From: Hahella chejuensis KCTC 2396
Lineage (GTDB): Bacteria; Pseudomonadota; Gammaproteobacteria; Pseudomonadales; Oleiphilaceae
Reading direction: 5' to 3'
Length of the DNA stretch: 64,000 nucleotides
NCBI RefSeq assembly: GCF_000012985.1
Contig: NC_007645.1
Coordinates: 3,688,501 to 3,752,500, forward strand
The notes below the pieces were generated by a model. It was not told the DNA's origin. It did not search any database and saw nothing but the letters and a program-made list of their open reading frames with translations. This document shows, in pieces, positions 43,457 through 52,379 of the stretch. The translations under genes were made by a program, and so were the position numbers. Numbering within the stretch: position 1 is the first letter of the stretch; each line of letters begins with the position of its first letter.

Positions 43457-44908
43457 TTAATAGATCTTATCAACGCCGCCTTCGTTGACAATTAACACTT
43501 CAACCCGACGGTTATCGGCGCGGCCTTCCATTGTGTCATTGGTGGACACAGGACGCTGCTCGCCGTAGCCCATCGCGGTAATTTTATCAGAAGGTATGCG
43601 GCCGATTTCGTTCAGCATTTTGGCCACTTCCTCCGCCCGTTGTTGCGACAACCCCTGGTTCAGCTCGGTGGAGCCGCGATTATCGGTATGACCGGACACC
43701 ACCACTTGCGCGTTGGGGAACTCTTTCACCGCTTCGATGATTTTATTCACCAGGGCGAAGTTTTCTCCCTGAATTTCGCTTTTGCCGGAGGGGAAGTTAA
43801 AGCCGTGGGCGCGAATCAGCACGTTGTCTTTCTGTCTGTATACATCCGCTTCTTTGTCCGTGAACAGAGATTGCACCACGGCGAATTTCGCAGTGATGGC
43901 CTGCTTGCGCTGATCTTCCCGCTGCTGCTGCGCCATCAGTTCGTCTTTTTCCGACGCCACTCTCATCTCACGGGTCTTGGCGTTTTCCAGCGCCAGCAAC
44001 GCGGAGTCACGATCCACCATCAGCCCTTGAATATTCGCATTGACTTGACGCACTACTTCCTTGTTGGGCTGATCGAAAGGCAATTGTTGGTTAATCGGGC
44101 CAACGGCTGTCGCCAGTTGTTGCTGATACCACAGCACTTTGTCTTCTTCGTCGAAGTCGGATTCATCGAAGTATTTGACGGTGTCGGCGATGTATTCCGC
44201 CCGCATGACGTTCCACAGGGATTTCTGCGCATGGCTCTGCGCCCGCTCTGTATCAGTCCTGTCCGCATCCAGGGTTTTCAGAGCCAGCTGATATTCTTCT
44301 TGCGCCATTTCCATGGTTTTTGGCGCAAGATCGTCGATGTCGCGGCTTCTGGCCGATTCCAGCGCGTCACGGGCGCGGTCCACAATATTGCCCTTGAGCG
44401 CGTTCAGCTCCGCTTGCGAGTACAGGCGCGCCACTTCCGCACGACCGGCTTTGGCGTCTTCGATGGCGCCTTTTTCAATCATTCCGGTGAGCTTGACGAG
44501 GCTGTCCTCCGCTTTCATGAACTCGCCGGGGATGACTTTGTCCGCATTGGCTGACAAAGCTTTTTGACGGGCGTTGAGAACATCTTCGAGGTTATAGGCG
44601 GCGACATCCGCATTGGTGCGGGCTTCGCTGATAGAGGCCAGTCCCTGTCTGGCGATGCCGGTGGCTTTGGCGTTATCGGCCTGGGCCCACTGCAGCGCAT
44701 CCTGGTAGGACTTTCTGGCCTGGCTGTAGCGTTGCGGCGACAATACGTTGAGATTCTGTGATTTCCCCTGCTCGACCTGATCCCTCAGTTCTTCCAGGGC
44801 GGGATATTGCTGGTAGGCGGCCTGCTCAGTGAGCGCGGTCTGCGAAGCGCAGCCTGTGAGCGTTACGGCGGTGATTACTGCGGCGAGATAGGCGTCTACT
44901 CCTTTCAT
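43457..44908 (-). CDS. OmpA-family lipoprotein with long coiled-coil N-terminus
   Basis: 483 residues. Lipobox LTGCAS with lipid Cys20. Residues about 30-330 are Ala/Glu/Gln-rich helices, probably coiled-coil (DUF4398-like start). The C-terminal OmpA domain (about 365-475) binds peptidoglycan: VVVSGHTDNRGSTELNQGLS, ITAMGYGEQRPVSTN, NRRVEVLI. It should tie the outer membrane to the wall. A degenerate region upstream carries no linked gene. Confidence 0.92.
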   Translation of the reverse strand: MKGVDAYLAAVITAVTLTGCASQTALTEQAAYQQYPALEELRDQVEQGKSQNLNVLSPQRYSQARKSYQDALQWAQADNAKATGIARQGLASISEARTNADVAAYNLEDVLNARQKALSANADKVIPGEFMKAEDSLVKLTGMIEKGAIEDAKAGRAEVARLYSQAELNALKGNIVDRARDALESARSRDIDDLAPKTMEMAQEEYQLALKTLDADRTDTERAQSHAQKSLWNVMRAEYIADTVKYFDESDFDEEDKVLWYQQQLATAVGPINQQLPFDQPNKEVVRQVNANIQGLMVDRDSALLALENAKTREMRVASEKDELMAQQQREDQRKQAITAKFAVVQSLFTDKEADVYRQKDNVLIRAHGFNFPSGKSEIQGENFALVNKIIEAVKEFPNAQVVVSGHTDNRGSTELNQGLSQQRAEEVAKMLNEIGRIPSDKITAMGYGEQRPVSTNDTMEGRADNRRVEVLIVNEGGVDKIY

Positions 44909-45079
44909 TCTGAAGTCTCCTTACGATGGTTGGATACTTACATCGTGTTGACTGGCTTTTGACGGCTTGAAACCAGTTATACGGTAAGTAGATGCAACAT
45001 AGATTTATTTTTTTTCGATTCTCCTGAACATCCTTGGAGGGTCACAGCACAGAGTAGTCAAGAAAGTCAGGAACCGCCA

Positions 45080-45337
45080 TTAATTGCGGCTCCGACGACT
45101 TAGCGAGTTGAACTTTGGAAGCGCCTTGCCGCCTCCTTCGCGCATGGCCAGGATGCCGTGCTCCTGGTTCACGGCGCTCACCAGCTGATCGTCGATAACC
45201 CGCCCCTGCCCGTCGCACACCACACCATAGAGTTGCTCCACAAACAGGCGCGCAATGTTGGCGTTAAAGCAGGTCTTGCCCACCGCCAGAAACGGTGTGT
45301 CGATCGTATTCAAACCCTCTGCAGGCGTTGCGTTCAC
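45080..45337 (-). CDS. Small hypothetical protein
   Basis: 85 residues from a GTG after AGCGGG. LFVEQLYGVVCDGQGRVIDD reads like a real enzyme fragment, but no family is recognised and the end is very basic. It may be the remnant of a larger gene. Weak call. Confidence 0.3.
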   Translation of the reverse strand: MNATPAEGLNTIDTPFLAVGKTCFNANIARLFVEQLYGVVCDGQGRVIDDQLVSAVNQEHGILAMREGGGKALPKFNSLSRRSRN

Positions 45338-45384
45338 AAAATTTTCCCGCTGCGGTTACTTATTCATCACTGCGCGTAGTTGAC

Positions 45385-45455
45385 TGGTGCGTCTACTCAT
45401 CTACGTATCCACTCATCTACGCACCTACTCATCTCTACGTATCTACACATCATCG
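45385..45455 (+). repeat. Degenerate tandem repeat
   Basis: Four to five imperfect copies of a 15-18-base unit built on ACTCATCTACGTATC, between two minus-strand genes. Confidence 0.55.
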
Positions 45456-45456
45456 C

Positions 45457-45843
45457 CTACTCAACGTCGCCATATGCGCTGGCCAGCACCACCACATAGC
45501 CATCCGGGTCGCGCAGCCAGATTTCACGATGCTGCGCGCGAAGGTTCAGTTTTGGCCCTTCAAGGATGTCCGCCTGCAGCTTTCTGGCTCGCGCCACCGC
45601 CGCATCAAACTCATCCACCTGAAACCATAACAGCACGCCGTACCCATGTGGCGCGGCGTCCGGGTCGCCCAGGTTAGGATGATCGTGGGCATGCCAGGCG
45701 TGCAGCTGCATGAACATGTCATCGCCGCGCATTAACTGTTCATATTCCGGGCCGCCATGCCCGCTCCGGCAATCGAGCAATGTCTGATACCAACGACTGC
45801 TGGCGGCGACATCGCGAACGGCGATAAGCGTTTGTGATTTCAT
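45457..45843 (-). CDS. VOC (glyoxalase/bleomycin-resistance fold) protein
   Basis: 128 residues from the ATG at 45843 after AAGGAGCG. One beta-alpha-beta-beta-beta pair per half: VRDVAASSRWYQTLLDC, GYGVLLWFQVDEFDAAVAR, and a last strand WLRDPDGYVVVLAS carrying the usual metal Glu position replaced by Val. A dioxygenase, lyase or binding protein; substrate unknown. Confidence 0.85.
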   Translation of the reverse strand: MKSQTLIAVRDVAASSRWYQTLLDCRSGHGGPEYEQLMRGDDMFMQLHAWHAHDHPNLGDPDAAPHGYGVLLWFQVDEFDAAVARARKLQADILEGPKLNLRAQHREIWLRDPDGYVVVLASAYGDVE

Positions 45844-45970
45844 CTTTCGCTCCTTGTGCATCCATCATGTTATTAACGTGGCGCGGATAGCAGCACGTCA
45901 AGAAAACGATATGAATTATTTATATATCATCCAGTTACATTAATTTATTAAAGTTACACATTAATAAAAA

Positions 45971-47047
45971 TCAAACTGGTAAACGCGCATCGCGCACGGT
46001 CAGATGCACAAACTCCAGTTTCTGTAACACTTGCGGCCCCAGCACGAATGGATACGCATGGGCATGGCCCATACTGCGGTTCAGGCTGTTGAGGGCGAAA
46101 GTAAGGGGCAGCCAGTGGTCCACCAGCACGGAGAACACCGGCTGATTGCAGGGATCGAAGTCATGGCGCACGTCCAGGTTGGCGTCGTCGCCAGCGCGGG
46201 GATGTATCATCAGGCCGAACTGATAGGCCGTCTCCAAAGTGTCGATCATATGCAGATAATGCGCCCAGGTTTCCGCCCAGTCTTCCCAGGGATGGCTGCT
46301 GGCGTAGGCGCTGACGAAACGCTGCGTCCAGTCTTCCGGCGGCGCGGACTGATAATGACGCTCCAGAGCGTCGCTGTAATTCAGGGTTTCATCGCCAAAT
46401 TGGCGGCGAAACGCTGGTAAACGGTCGCTATCCCGTATCAGTTTATCCCAGTAATAATGCCCCGACTCATGGCGAAAGTGGCCCAGGATTGTACGATAGG
46501 GCTCCCCCATCTGCTCCCGCATGCTGACCCGCACCGCCGGGTCCGCCTCCGCAATGTTCAGGGTGATGACTCCCTGCGCATGGCCCGTCAACACCCTGCC
46601 TCGTTCATTGAAGCTGGGGTCAGGGTCCGCCAGGAAATCAAACGCCAGTCCGGCGTCGTCCTGGCTGCGAGGGGTCAATGGCAGGCCCAGGCGCATCAGC
46701 GTAAACACCAGACGGCGTTTTTCCGTTTCCAGCGTGCGCCACAAAGGAAGATTTTCCACAATGCTCAGGTCAGGGATGGTGCGGTTGAGCTGGCAGGCGG
46801 CGCATAGCTCGGCGGGCCCGTCGGCGTTCAGCATCCAGTTGCAGGCGGCGTGGACAGCGTAATTGGAGCACTTTCTATACTGCCCATTAGCGTCCCCCAC
46901 GCGCCGCCAAAGCCTGTCTCCATCAGGCGTAAACGCCGCCATGACCATCTCACCGGGTACGAACCCCAAGGTTGCGCCGCAACGGGTGCAGGCGACGTTT
47001 TCAAAATAGACGAGATTACCGCATGCCGGACAGGTGAATAGTTTCAT
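45971..47047 (-). CDS. Zinc-binding metallopeptidase with N-terminal zinc ribbon
   Basis: 358 residues. Zinc ribbon CPACGN and CTRCGA at 5-24, a second Cys set (CSNYAVHAACNW, CAACQL) around 60-85, then the peptidase part with HFRHESGHYYWDKLI, an HExxH zinc motif, followed by a downstream WEDWAETWAHYLH segment supplying the third ligand Glu. This is the putative zinc-binding metallopeptidase family (DUF2248-type). Cytoplasmic. The substrate is unknown. Confidence 0.88.
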   Translation of the reverse strand: MKLFTCPACGNLVYFENVACTRCGATLGFVPGEMVMAAFTPDGDRLWRRVGDANGQYRKCSNYAVHAACNWMLNADGPAELCAACQLNRTIPDLSIVENLPLWRTLETEKRRLVFTLMRLGLPLTPRSQDDAGLAFDFLADPDPSFNERGRVLTGHAQGVITLNIAEADPAVRVSMREQMGEPYRTILGHFRHESGHYYWDKLIRDSDRLPAFRRQFGDETLNYSDALERHYQSAPPEDWTQRFVSAYASSHPWEDWAETWAHYLHMIDTLETAYQFGLMIHPRAGDDANLDVRHDFDPCNQPVFSVLVDHWLPLTFALNSLNRSMGHAHAYPFVLGPQVLQKLEFVHLTVRDARLPV

Positions 47048-47301
47048 AAACGGCGAGGCTCCCTGCGACCTTCAGTTGATGAGTCAGCGAAGATTCCGGG
47101 CACGCCCCAAACCCCGGCGCGCTGGTCCAGTATAACTTTTTAGCTTTGCAGCGCCTGCATAATGGTGGGCCTGAAGATGAATGACAGCGAGATAGACAAG
47201 CCGGAACGGCTCAGCCCGCGCCGCAGAGAGCGGCCTCAGGCGAGGCTCATTTCATCATAAATCGGCTGCGTGTCAATAAGAGCTTTGAGCGCCTCAATAG
47301 G

Positions 47302-47646
47302 TCAGCTGGTCGCCGCCTCCAGCGTCTCATCCTCGGTCCCCTGCTCTGAATAAGCCGGGAAACGATCCAGCTCTTCCATCGCCCTCACCTGCGCGACGTT
47401 TTCGGGACTCACCAACACCTCCACGCGCACCAGCCCCAACGCTTCCAGGCGCTTGGCGTAGTTGGCCAGCACATTCTTTTCAATCTGGCCGATTCGGGTG
47501 TTCGACAACCCTGTGCGTCGCACGATCAGCTTCCTGCGAACGTGTTTAACCAATAAGTCATGCGCGATAATACGATTGGATTCGGCCAGTTCCATGCCGG
47601 AGATGGCGATCCGGAATTGTTCTTCTGTCATGGGAGCGATTACCAC
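47302..47646 (-). CDS. KorA/TrfB-like DNA-binding regulator
   Basis: 114 residues. The start MTEEQFRIAISGMELAESNR and the helix-turn-helix region VRRKLIVRRTGLSNTRIGQIEKN follow the pattern of plasmid RK2 KorA/TrfB proteins, which repress plasmid maintenance operons. Finding one on what looks like chromosome suggests plasmid ancestry or a local regulator. It is divergent from the MatP-like gene. Two CCTTAAGCTT copies in the gap may be its operators. Confidence 0.7.
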   Translation of the reverse strand: MVIAPMTEEQFRIAISGMELAESNRIIAHDLLVKHVRRKLIVRRTGLSNTRIGQIEKNVLANYAKRLEALGLVRVEVLVSPENVAQVRAMEELDRFPAYSEQGTEDETLEAATS

Positions 47647-47668
47647 CTGGATCTAAAAAGAGATGCGT

Positions 47669-47732
47669 CCTTAAGCTTGATTGATGTCTCGGCGTCGCCG
47701 TTGCTATCAAAACGGCAATATACCTTAAGCTT
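47669..47732. promoter_or_regulatory. Paired CCTTAAGCTT sites, possible KorA-like operators
   Basis: CCTTAAGCTT occurs at 47669-47678 and 47723-47732, 54 bases apart, each holding an AAGCTT palindrome, between the divergent KorA-like and MatP-like genes. Confidence 0.5.
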
Positions 47733-47791
47733 ATCAGAGTTATAAATGGGGATTATTGTTGTAGTTTAAAGTATTAAGATAAATCAATTGC

Positions 47792-47804
47792 GTTACCCGG
47801 TAAC
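47792..47804. promoter_or_regulatory. matS-like 13-bp palindrome upstream of the MatP-like gene
   Basis: GTTACCCGGTAAC has the five-three-five layout of E. coli matS (GTGAC-RNY-GTCAC) and differs by one symmetric base per arm. It lies 38 bases before the ATG of the MatP-like gene. Confidence 0.5.
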
Positions 47805-47842
47805 ATATTAGAAAATGACCAAAATTCAAACAGGTTGCCGCG

Positions 47843-48256
47843 ATGCGAAAAAAGTACGACATTCAAGCGCTGGATTATGAGTACGCCAAACGCTGGATCG
47901 ACAATAAATTCCACGACGCCTCTTTCCCCAGTGAAACCGACGCCGCCCCTGAGCGCCGCAGACGCGCCGGCAGGGAGCTGGCCCGGGCCGCCAGCCATGG
48001 CTCCTTGAACGCCTGGTGCGAGAAGTGGATGTCCTCACGGGAATGGAGCGCCATGAAGAACGCCATCCGCGCCGCCCGTCTGCGCCGGGAAAAGCAAAGA
48101 GGAACCGCCATCCCCACCCGCGGCGTCGACCTGAACGTCATGGCCCACCAGATCGTCAGCGCCCTGGCCAAGGCTGAAGGCGTGACCATTAGTGAATTGA
48201 TAGAGAGGAAGTTGAAGAAGGATTATGCAAAGTTGAAGAAATCTCGCAAAGCCTGA
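47843..48256 (+). CDS. MatP-like (macrodomain Ter) DNA-binding protein
   Basis: 137 residues, close to E. coli MatP (150). The middle LNAWCEKWMSSREWSAMKNA followed by IRAARLRREKQR aligns with the MatP helices before its ribbon-helix-helix. VDLNVMAHQIVSALAKAEGV then TISELIERKL is the ribbon-helix-helix itself. The C-terminal coiled-coil tail of MatP is short here. MatP organises the terminus region by binding matS and acting with the divisome. This diverged copy may serve a plasmid-like or local function rather than be the main MatP. Confidence 0.7.
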   Translation: MRKKYDIQALDYEYAKRWIDNKFHDASFPSETDAAPERRRRAGRELARAASHGSLNAWCEKWMSSREWSAMKNAIRAARLRREKQRGTAIPTRGVDLNVMAHQIVSALAKAEGVTISELIERKLKKDYAKLKKSRKA

Positions 48257-48389
48257 AGCTCTCCCTGCAGCTCGCTTTTCAAAACCCGCCGCCTGCATTC
48301 CGCCGCCTCTACGCCAACGCCAACCTGAGCAGACTTGACGCATCACCAGATGTGCGGCTATGGGCTACCTCATTTCGCGTTTTATTAAG

Positions 48390-48445
48390 CGGCGGCTAGC
48401 CGCAGCAGACAAATAGAAAGAAGCTATTTGTCTGCCTGATTAAAT
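48390..48445 (+). repeat. Dispersed multi-hairpin element, copy 4 (short)
   Basis: GCGGCGGCTAGCCGC, then directly the third hairpin CAGACAAATAG/CTATTTGTCTG and CCTGATTAA; the middle hairpin is missing. Lies upstream of the biosynthetic operon. Confidence 0.75.
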
Positions 48446-48548
48446 TACACATTCCAAGTGGAAGAACCCAAGAAGAGAGACTAGGGTTTATTACAGAAAT
48501 CAAAAGCATGCAGTCAGGTATTACAACGAACATTCACAAGGGAACTTC

Positions 48549-50207
48549 ATGGACGACCAAACGCTTCACCATCATCAAGAAAAGTCCGTTGCAACGTTAC
48601 TTGTAGAGGCGCTAAAAAGCAGCCCACAACCGTATATTCTGACCTACCTGAACAAAGGCGGCGAGCTTGGGGAGACCCGATATACCCCGAGCCAGTTGTT
48701 GGCCGAGAGCGCCCAGTACGCCGAACGCTTGCGCGCAGACATGAACGGCGCCCGCACAGCTTTGCTCTCAATGGAGCCGGGCTGCCATTTTGTCATCGCC
48801 CTGCTGGGATGCATATTTTCCGGCATTACGGCCATCCCCGTCCCGGCGCCTCGCTCTCCCAAAGAAATGGTTCGACTACAGGCGATCATGAGTGACAGCC
48901 ATACGCGCCAAATTATTTGTGACGCGAATACACTGGCGTACTTTCAAAAAGAGACTTCAGACGATGATCGACTTCAGTTAATTCATATTTCAATCGACGC
49001 AAACGAAGTCGACAGTCGGGCGGGCGCTTTCATACAGGAACCAACGATCACGCCTTTTATCTCTCCACATGAGCCCGTCATCATTCAGTACACCTCCGGC
49101 TCGACCAAAGCGCCAAGAGGCGTCAAAGTCTCGGAGAGAAACATTCTCGCAAACCAGCGCATCTCCGCGGAGAAGTGGCGCTTCGCCCCAGAAAAAAACA
49201 TGTTGTCCTGGCTGCCTCATTACCATGACATGGGGTTGTTCGGGAGCATTATTTACCCGCTTATGACGGGCATGCAGTGCATATTGATGAGCCCTGTCGA
49301 CTTTATCAAGCAGCCGCTGCGCTGGTTGTCCGCCGTCAGTAAGCACCGCGCCGCCATCAGCGGAGGCCCCGCTTTCGCTTATCAGTTATGCCTGGATATA
49401 GCGCCGGATGACTTTATCAGGGGACTGGATCTCTCCTGCTGGCAGGCGGCGTATTGCGGCGCAGATTATGTGCCGCACCAGCTACTTGAAAATGTCAGGA
49501 AAAGATTCAGCGCAGCGGGTTTACACTCTCGCTCCGTCCTGGCTTGTTACGGTCTCGCCGAAAGCACACTGTATGTGGGGGGGGAAAAGATCTGGGAAGA
49601 CTTGCCGGAGGTGTTCGCCCAGCGCAGTAATCCACTCACTACCTGTGAGGGCTGCTATCTCGGGCGGACATTTGATCACATAAGAATACTGTCGAGCGAG
49701 GGCGGGAAAGAGCAACCGCCCGGAGAAACCGGAAAGATCTATATCAGCAGCGATAGCGTTACGGAAGGCTACGTCAACGCGGAATTGCCTGTATTCGAGG
49801 AAAACGGAAGAACTTGGCTGGACACAGGGGACATTGGCTTCATCAAGGATAACTTCCTGTTTATCACCGGTCGTGAGAAAGACATGGTGGTGATTCACGG
49901 AAAAAACATATTCACCAACGATCTGGCGTTGAACGCAGCGAACACTATCAACACGCTGAACCCCAACGCCTGTGTGCTCTACAAACGGGAGCCGGACCAT
50001 AGGCTGACGATGTTGATAGAAACCAAGAACAAGACCGCTGAGTTCGATGAAGAGCAAGTCGCCTTGATCAAACGGCAGGTGTTTGATGAGTTCGGCGTCA
50101 GTCTCATGGATGTCTCTATTCTTCCAAGAGGCTCAATGCCCCGGACTTCAAGCGGCAAAGTACAAGCCGATCTGGTTCGGCGCAGCTACGCGGAACAAGC
50201 AGTATGA
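48549..50207 (+). CDS. Fatty acyl-AMP ligase (FAAL)
   Basis: 552 residues. Adenylation motifs: IQYTSGSTKAPRGVKVSERN (A3), WLPHYHDMGLFG (the FAAL-type form), ACYGLAESTLYVGG (A5), FITGREKDMVVIHGKN (A8 with the FAAL form), and RTSSGK as A10. FAALs activate fatty acids as adenylates and load them on a carrier protein instead of CoA. The ACP is three genes downstream. First gene of a seven-gene operon; ATG after AAGGGAAC. Confidence 0.92.
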   Translation: MDDQTLHHHQEKSVATLLVEALKSSPQPYILTYLNKGGELGETRYTPSQLLAESAQYAERLRADMNGARTALLSMEPGCHFVIALLGCIFSGITAIPVPAPRSPKEMVRLQAIMSDSHTRQIICDANTLAYFQKETSDDDRLQLIHISIDANEVDSRAGAFIQEPTITPFISPHEPVIIQYTSGSTKAPRGVKVSERNILANQRISAEKWRFAPEKNMLSWLPHYHDMGLFGSIIYPLMTGMQCILMSPVDFIKQPLRWLSAVSKHRAAISGGPAFAYQLCLDIAPDDFIRGLDLSCWQAAYCGADYVPHQLLENVRKRFSAAGLHSRSVLACYGLAESTLYVGGEKIWEDLPEVFAQRSNPLTTCEGCYLGRTFDHIRILSSEGGKEQPPGETGKIYISSDSVTEGYVNAELPVFEENGRTWLDTGDIGFIKDNFLFITGREKDMVVIHGKNIFTNDLALNAANTINTLNPNACVLYKREPDHRLTMLIETKNKTAEFDEEQVALIKRQVFDEFGVSLMDVSILPRGSMPRTSSGKVQADLVRRSYAEQAV

Positions 50208-51286
50208 GGCCTCCGACCGTCCAGAGTCAGGAGCTGGCCCTTAAGCTCTTAAGCCATAAAAAACTGGCGGCGTTTTCCATTGAAGATTATGTGGAAAAGC
50301 TACACCAGGAGAGCGGAGAGGACTTCTCCTACCTTATCCAGGTCACGCGCGCCATGCTGTCCTTCATGGAAGGAGCGTCGCACCTGGCGTTGAAAAAGGT
50401 CGCGCTCTCGTCTCTACAGCACGGGCTGATCATCATGGACAAGCTCTGTCTGCACGCTGTTACGCGGGAGCGTCTGCAACAGCTGAAGCTTCAATCGCAG
50501 GTAGATCTGGTCAACGATCTGTGCGATCCCCTTTTCACCGACATGATCAGCATCCTGTTTGGGCTTGATATCCCTGATCGAGCGGACTTCCTCGCCCTGA
50601 TTGATAAAGCCGCCGCCATCACGGAGCCATTATTACCAATAAGACGTTTAAAAGAAGTGCAAAACGCCTTTCTGACATTGCGCGACATGATAGGCGGGCA
50701 ATGGCGAACGCTGAGGCCCGGGATATTATCCGCCATGCAGCAGCATGGCGACGGACTGGGTCAGGAAGAGCTGCTTATATTGATGGCGACTCTGGTGATA
50801 GCTTCGCGTACGACCACAGAGACGCTGGCGGGCGTCATGCTGGAAAACAGCGGGAAAGACGGCTGCCGACATGGGTTGATGGGCGACCCGCAATGGGTGG
50901 AAGAGCATATAGAGGGCATGATCAGACTGTGCGCCTCTACGGAATACCTCACCCGTGTCGCCAAAGAGTCGGTCCAGATCGGTGACCTGCCCCTTGCAGC
51001 GGCGGGTCAGGTATTTATCCACGCCCCTTCCGCCAACCGCGACCCCAGCTACTACCCCGACAATCATTTTTCAGGATTGGAGCGCAGTAAACATTGCCGC
51101 CACATCGCCTTTGGCGGCGGCAGTCATCGCTGTCCCGGGGCGAATCTCGCAAAAGTCACGCTCAGCGCCGTAATTCCGATTATTTATTCCACTCTGGAGC
51201 GTATCGACATAGATCCAAAGGCCGTGCGATACAAAAACTCAACCTTCGCCAAACGACCAGCGAGTATTCCCGCATATGTTTGCTGA
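50204..51286 (+). CDS. Cytochrome P450-like protein with altered core motifs (copy 1)
   Basis: 360 residues, about 40 shorter than usual, with an ATGA overlap with the FAAL. The haem loop is intact: FGGGSHRCPGANLAK. ANRDPSYYPDNHF is typical. The oxygen-activating I-helix reads ASRTTTET where A-G-x-[DE]-T-T is expected, so the acidic residue is Thr. At the ExxR position the protein reads GMIR, so Glu is missing by one place. It probably binds haem but may not be a normal monooxygenase. Family clear, chemistry unknown. Confidence 0.85.
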   Translation: MRPPTVQSQELALKLLSHKKLAAFSIEDYVEKLHQESGEDFSYLIQVTRAMLSFMEGASHLALKKVALSSLQHGLIIMDKLCLHAVTRERLQQLKLQSQVDLVNDLCDPLFTDMISILFGLDIPDRADFLALIDKAAAITEPLLPIRRLKEVQNAFLTLRDMIGGQWRTLRPGILSAMQQHGDGLGQEELLILMATLVIASRTTTETLAGVMLENSGKDGCRHGLMGDPQWVEEHIEGMIRLCASTEYLTRVAKESVQIGDLPLAAAGQVFIHAPSANRDPSYYPDNHFSGLERSKHCRHIAFGGGSHRCPGANLAKVTLSAVIPIIYSTLERIDIDPKAVRYKNSTFAKRPASIPAYVC

Positions 51287-52379
51287 CGAACCAACGCTTG
51301 TACGCAGAAGTAAGTTCGAAAACAAAAACGGCATCGTCATCCTGGACAACTATCACGACGCTGCGATGGTGTTATCAGACAAAGCGTTCCACGTTCCGGA
51401 TCTGCCTGGCTTCCTGCGCAAACTGGAAACCCACGCCACGGTGGATTTGCGCTATCTGAAGCTATATGTCGATAACTCGCCTTTCTTTCTGGAAGGAGAA
51501 AAACACAAACAGCTGAGAGACATCTGCCTTCGCTACCTCAGCGGCCAGGGTCTGAAAGAGTTGGACGACGTTATTTCCTCCCAGACCGGCGTCATCCTGG
51601 AGAGCTTACCGAGCGCCCCTTTTGACGCAATCACTTTGATAGGCAAACCTGTCTTCACCCTGATTATCAAACCGATTCTCGGGCTACGCCCCGCCGAGAG
51701 CGATAAATTCGATCGCCTGGCTATGGTGCTGCAACGTCTGATAGAGCCCATGCTATCCCTGAACAACCTTGCCAGAATTAATTCCGAGCTGGAATGGCTG
51801 ACCCATCAGATTCAGCGACAGTTCGAAAAAGAACCCTCGCCGGGCGGTGTATTGGCGAGGTTAATGGCGGATGAGGAAACACCGCTTTCGGGCGAAGAAA
51901 AGATCGCCCTTGTCATCACCCTGTACGCCGCAGTGGCGCCATTGGCGCAAACGCTGTGCAATATGATCGACGTTCTGTACCGAAATGGAGCGCCCGCCCC
52001 TTGCGAACCAGCGCAATTGCTGGAACAACTGCCTTTCTACATTCATCAGGGCGCCGCCCCCCGCTTCATACACCGGGTCGCGTCAGAGTCCCGCAGAATC
52101 GGCGGAGTCGCCATCCGTCAAGGCGACACGGTGATGATCGACATAGCAAGAGCGGCCCTGACGGAAGCAGGCCCGCCAGGACAACGTTTAAGGCACTACA
52201 GTTTCGGGCATGGCGCGCATTTCTGCATTGGCGCGCCATTATCCAAACGCATTGTCAGCGAGTTTATTCCGCGATTTTTTCAGCAGTTCCCCAGTTTACG
52301 AGTCATCGAAAAGCAGTATGACGAGAACAATCATATCGCCAGAGCATTAACTTCGTTAATTGTGAGCCCAGATCCATGA
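51276..52379 (+). CDS. Cytochrome P450-like protein with altered core motifs (copy 2)
   Basis: 367 residues, overlapping copy 1 by 11 bases. The haem loop FGHGAHFCIGAPLSK is intact. The I-helix is YAAVAPLAQTL, with no A-G-x-[DE]-T-T at all, and the K-helix region LEQLPFYIHQGAAPRF has no ExxR. The rest (FIHRVASESRRIGGVAIRQG) is P450-like. Strong loss of canonical residues suggests a non-oxygenating or peroxide-dependent role, or a partner for copy 1. Confidence 0.85.
   Translation: MFADEPTLVRRSKFENKNGIVILDNYHDAAMVLSDKAFHVPDLPGFLRKLETHATVDLRYLKLYVDNSPFFLEGEKHKQLRDICLRYLSGQGLKELDDVISSQTGVILESLPSAPFDAITLIGKPVFTLIIKPILGLRPAESDKFDRLAMVLQRLIEPMLSLNNLARINSELEWLTHQIQRQFEKEPSPGGVLARLMADEETPLSGEEKIALVITLYAAVAPLAQTLCNMIDVLYRNGAPAPCEPAQLLEQLPFYIHQGAAPRFIHRVASESRRIGGVAIRQGDTVMIDIARAALTEAGPPGQRLRHYSFGHGAHFCIGAPLSKRIVSEFIPRFFQQFPSLRVIEKQYDENNHIARALTSLIVSPDP

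Noticed and set aside
43640-44554. 304-codon plus-strand frame opposite the OmpA-like lipoprotein
   Set aside because: Shadow frame of a well-supported gene; composition is biased to Phe, Arg and His.
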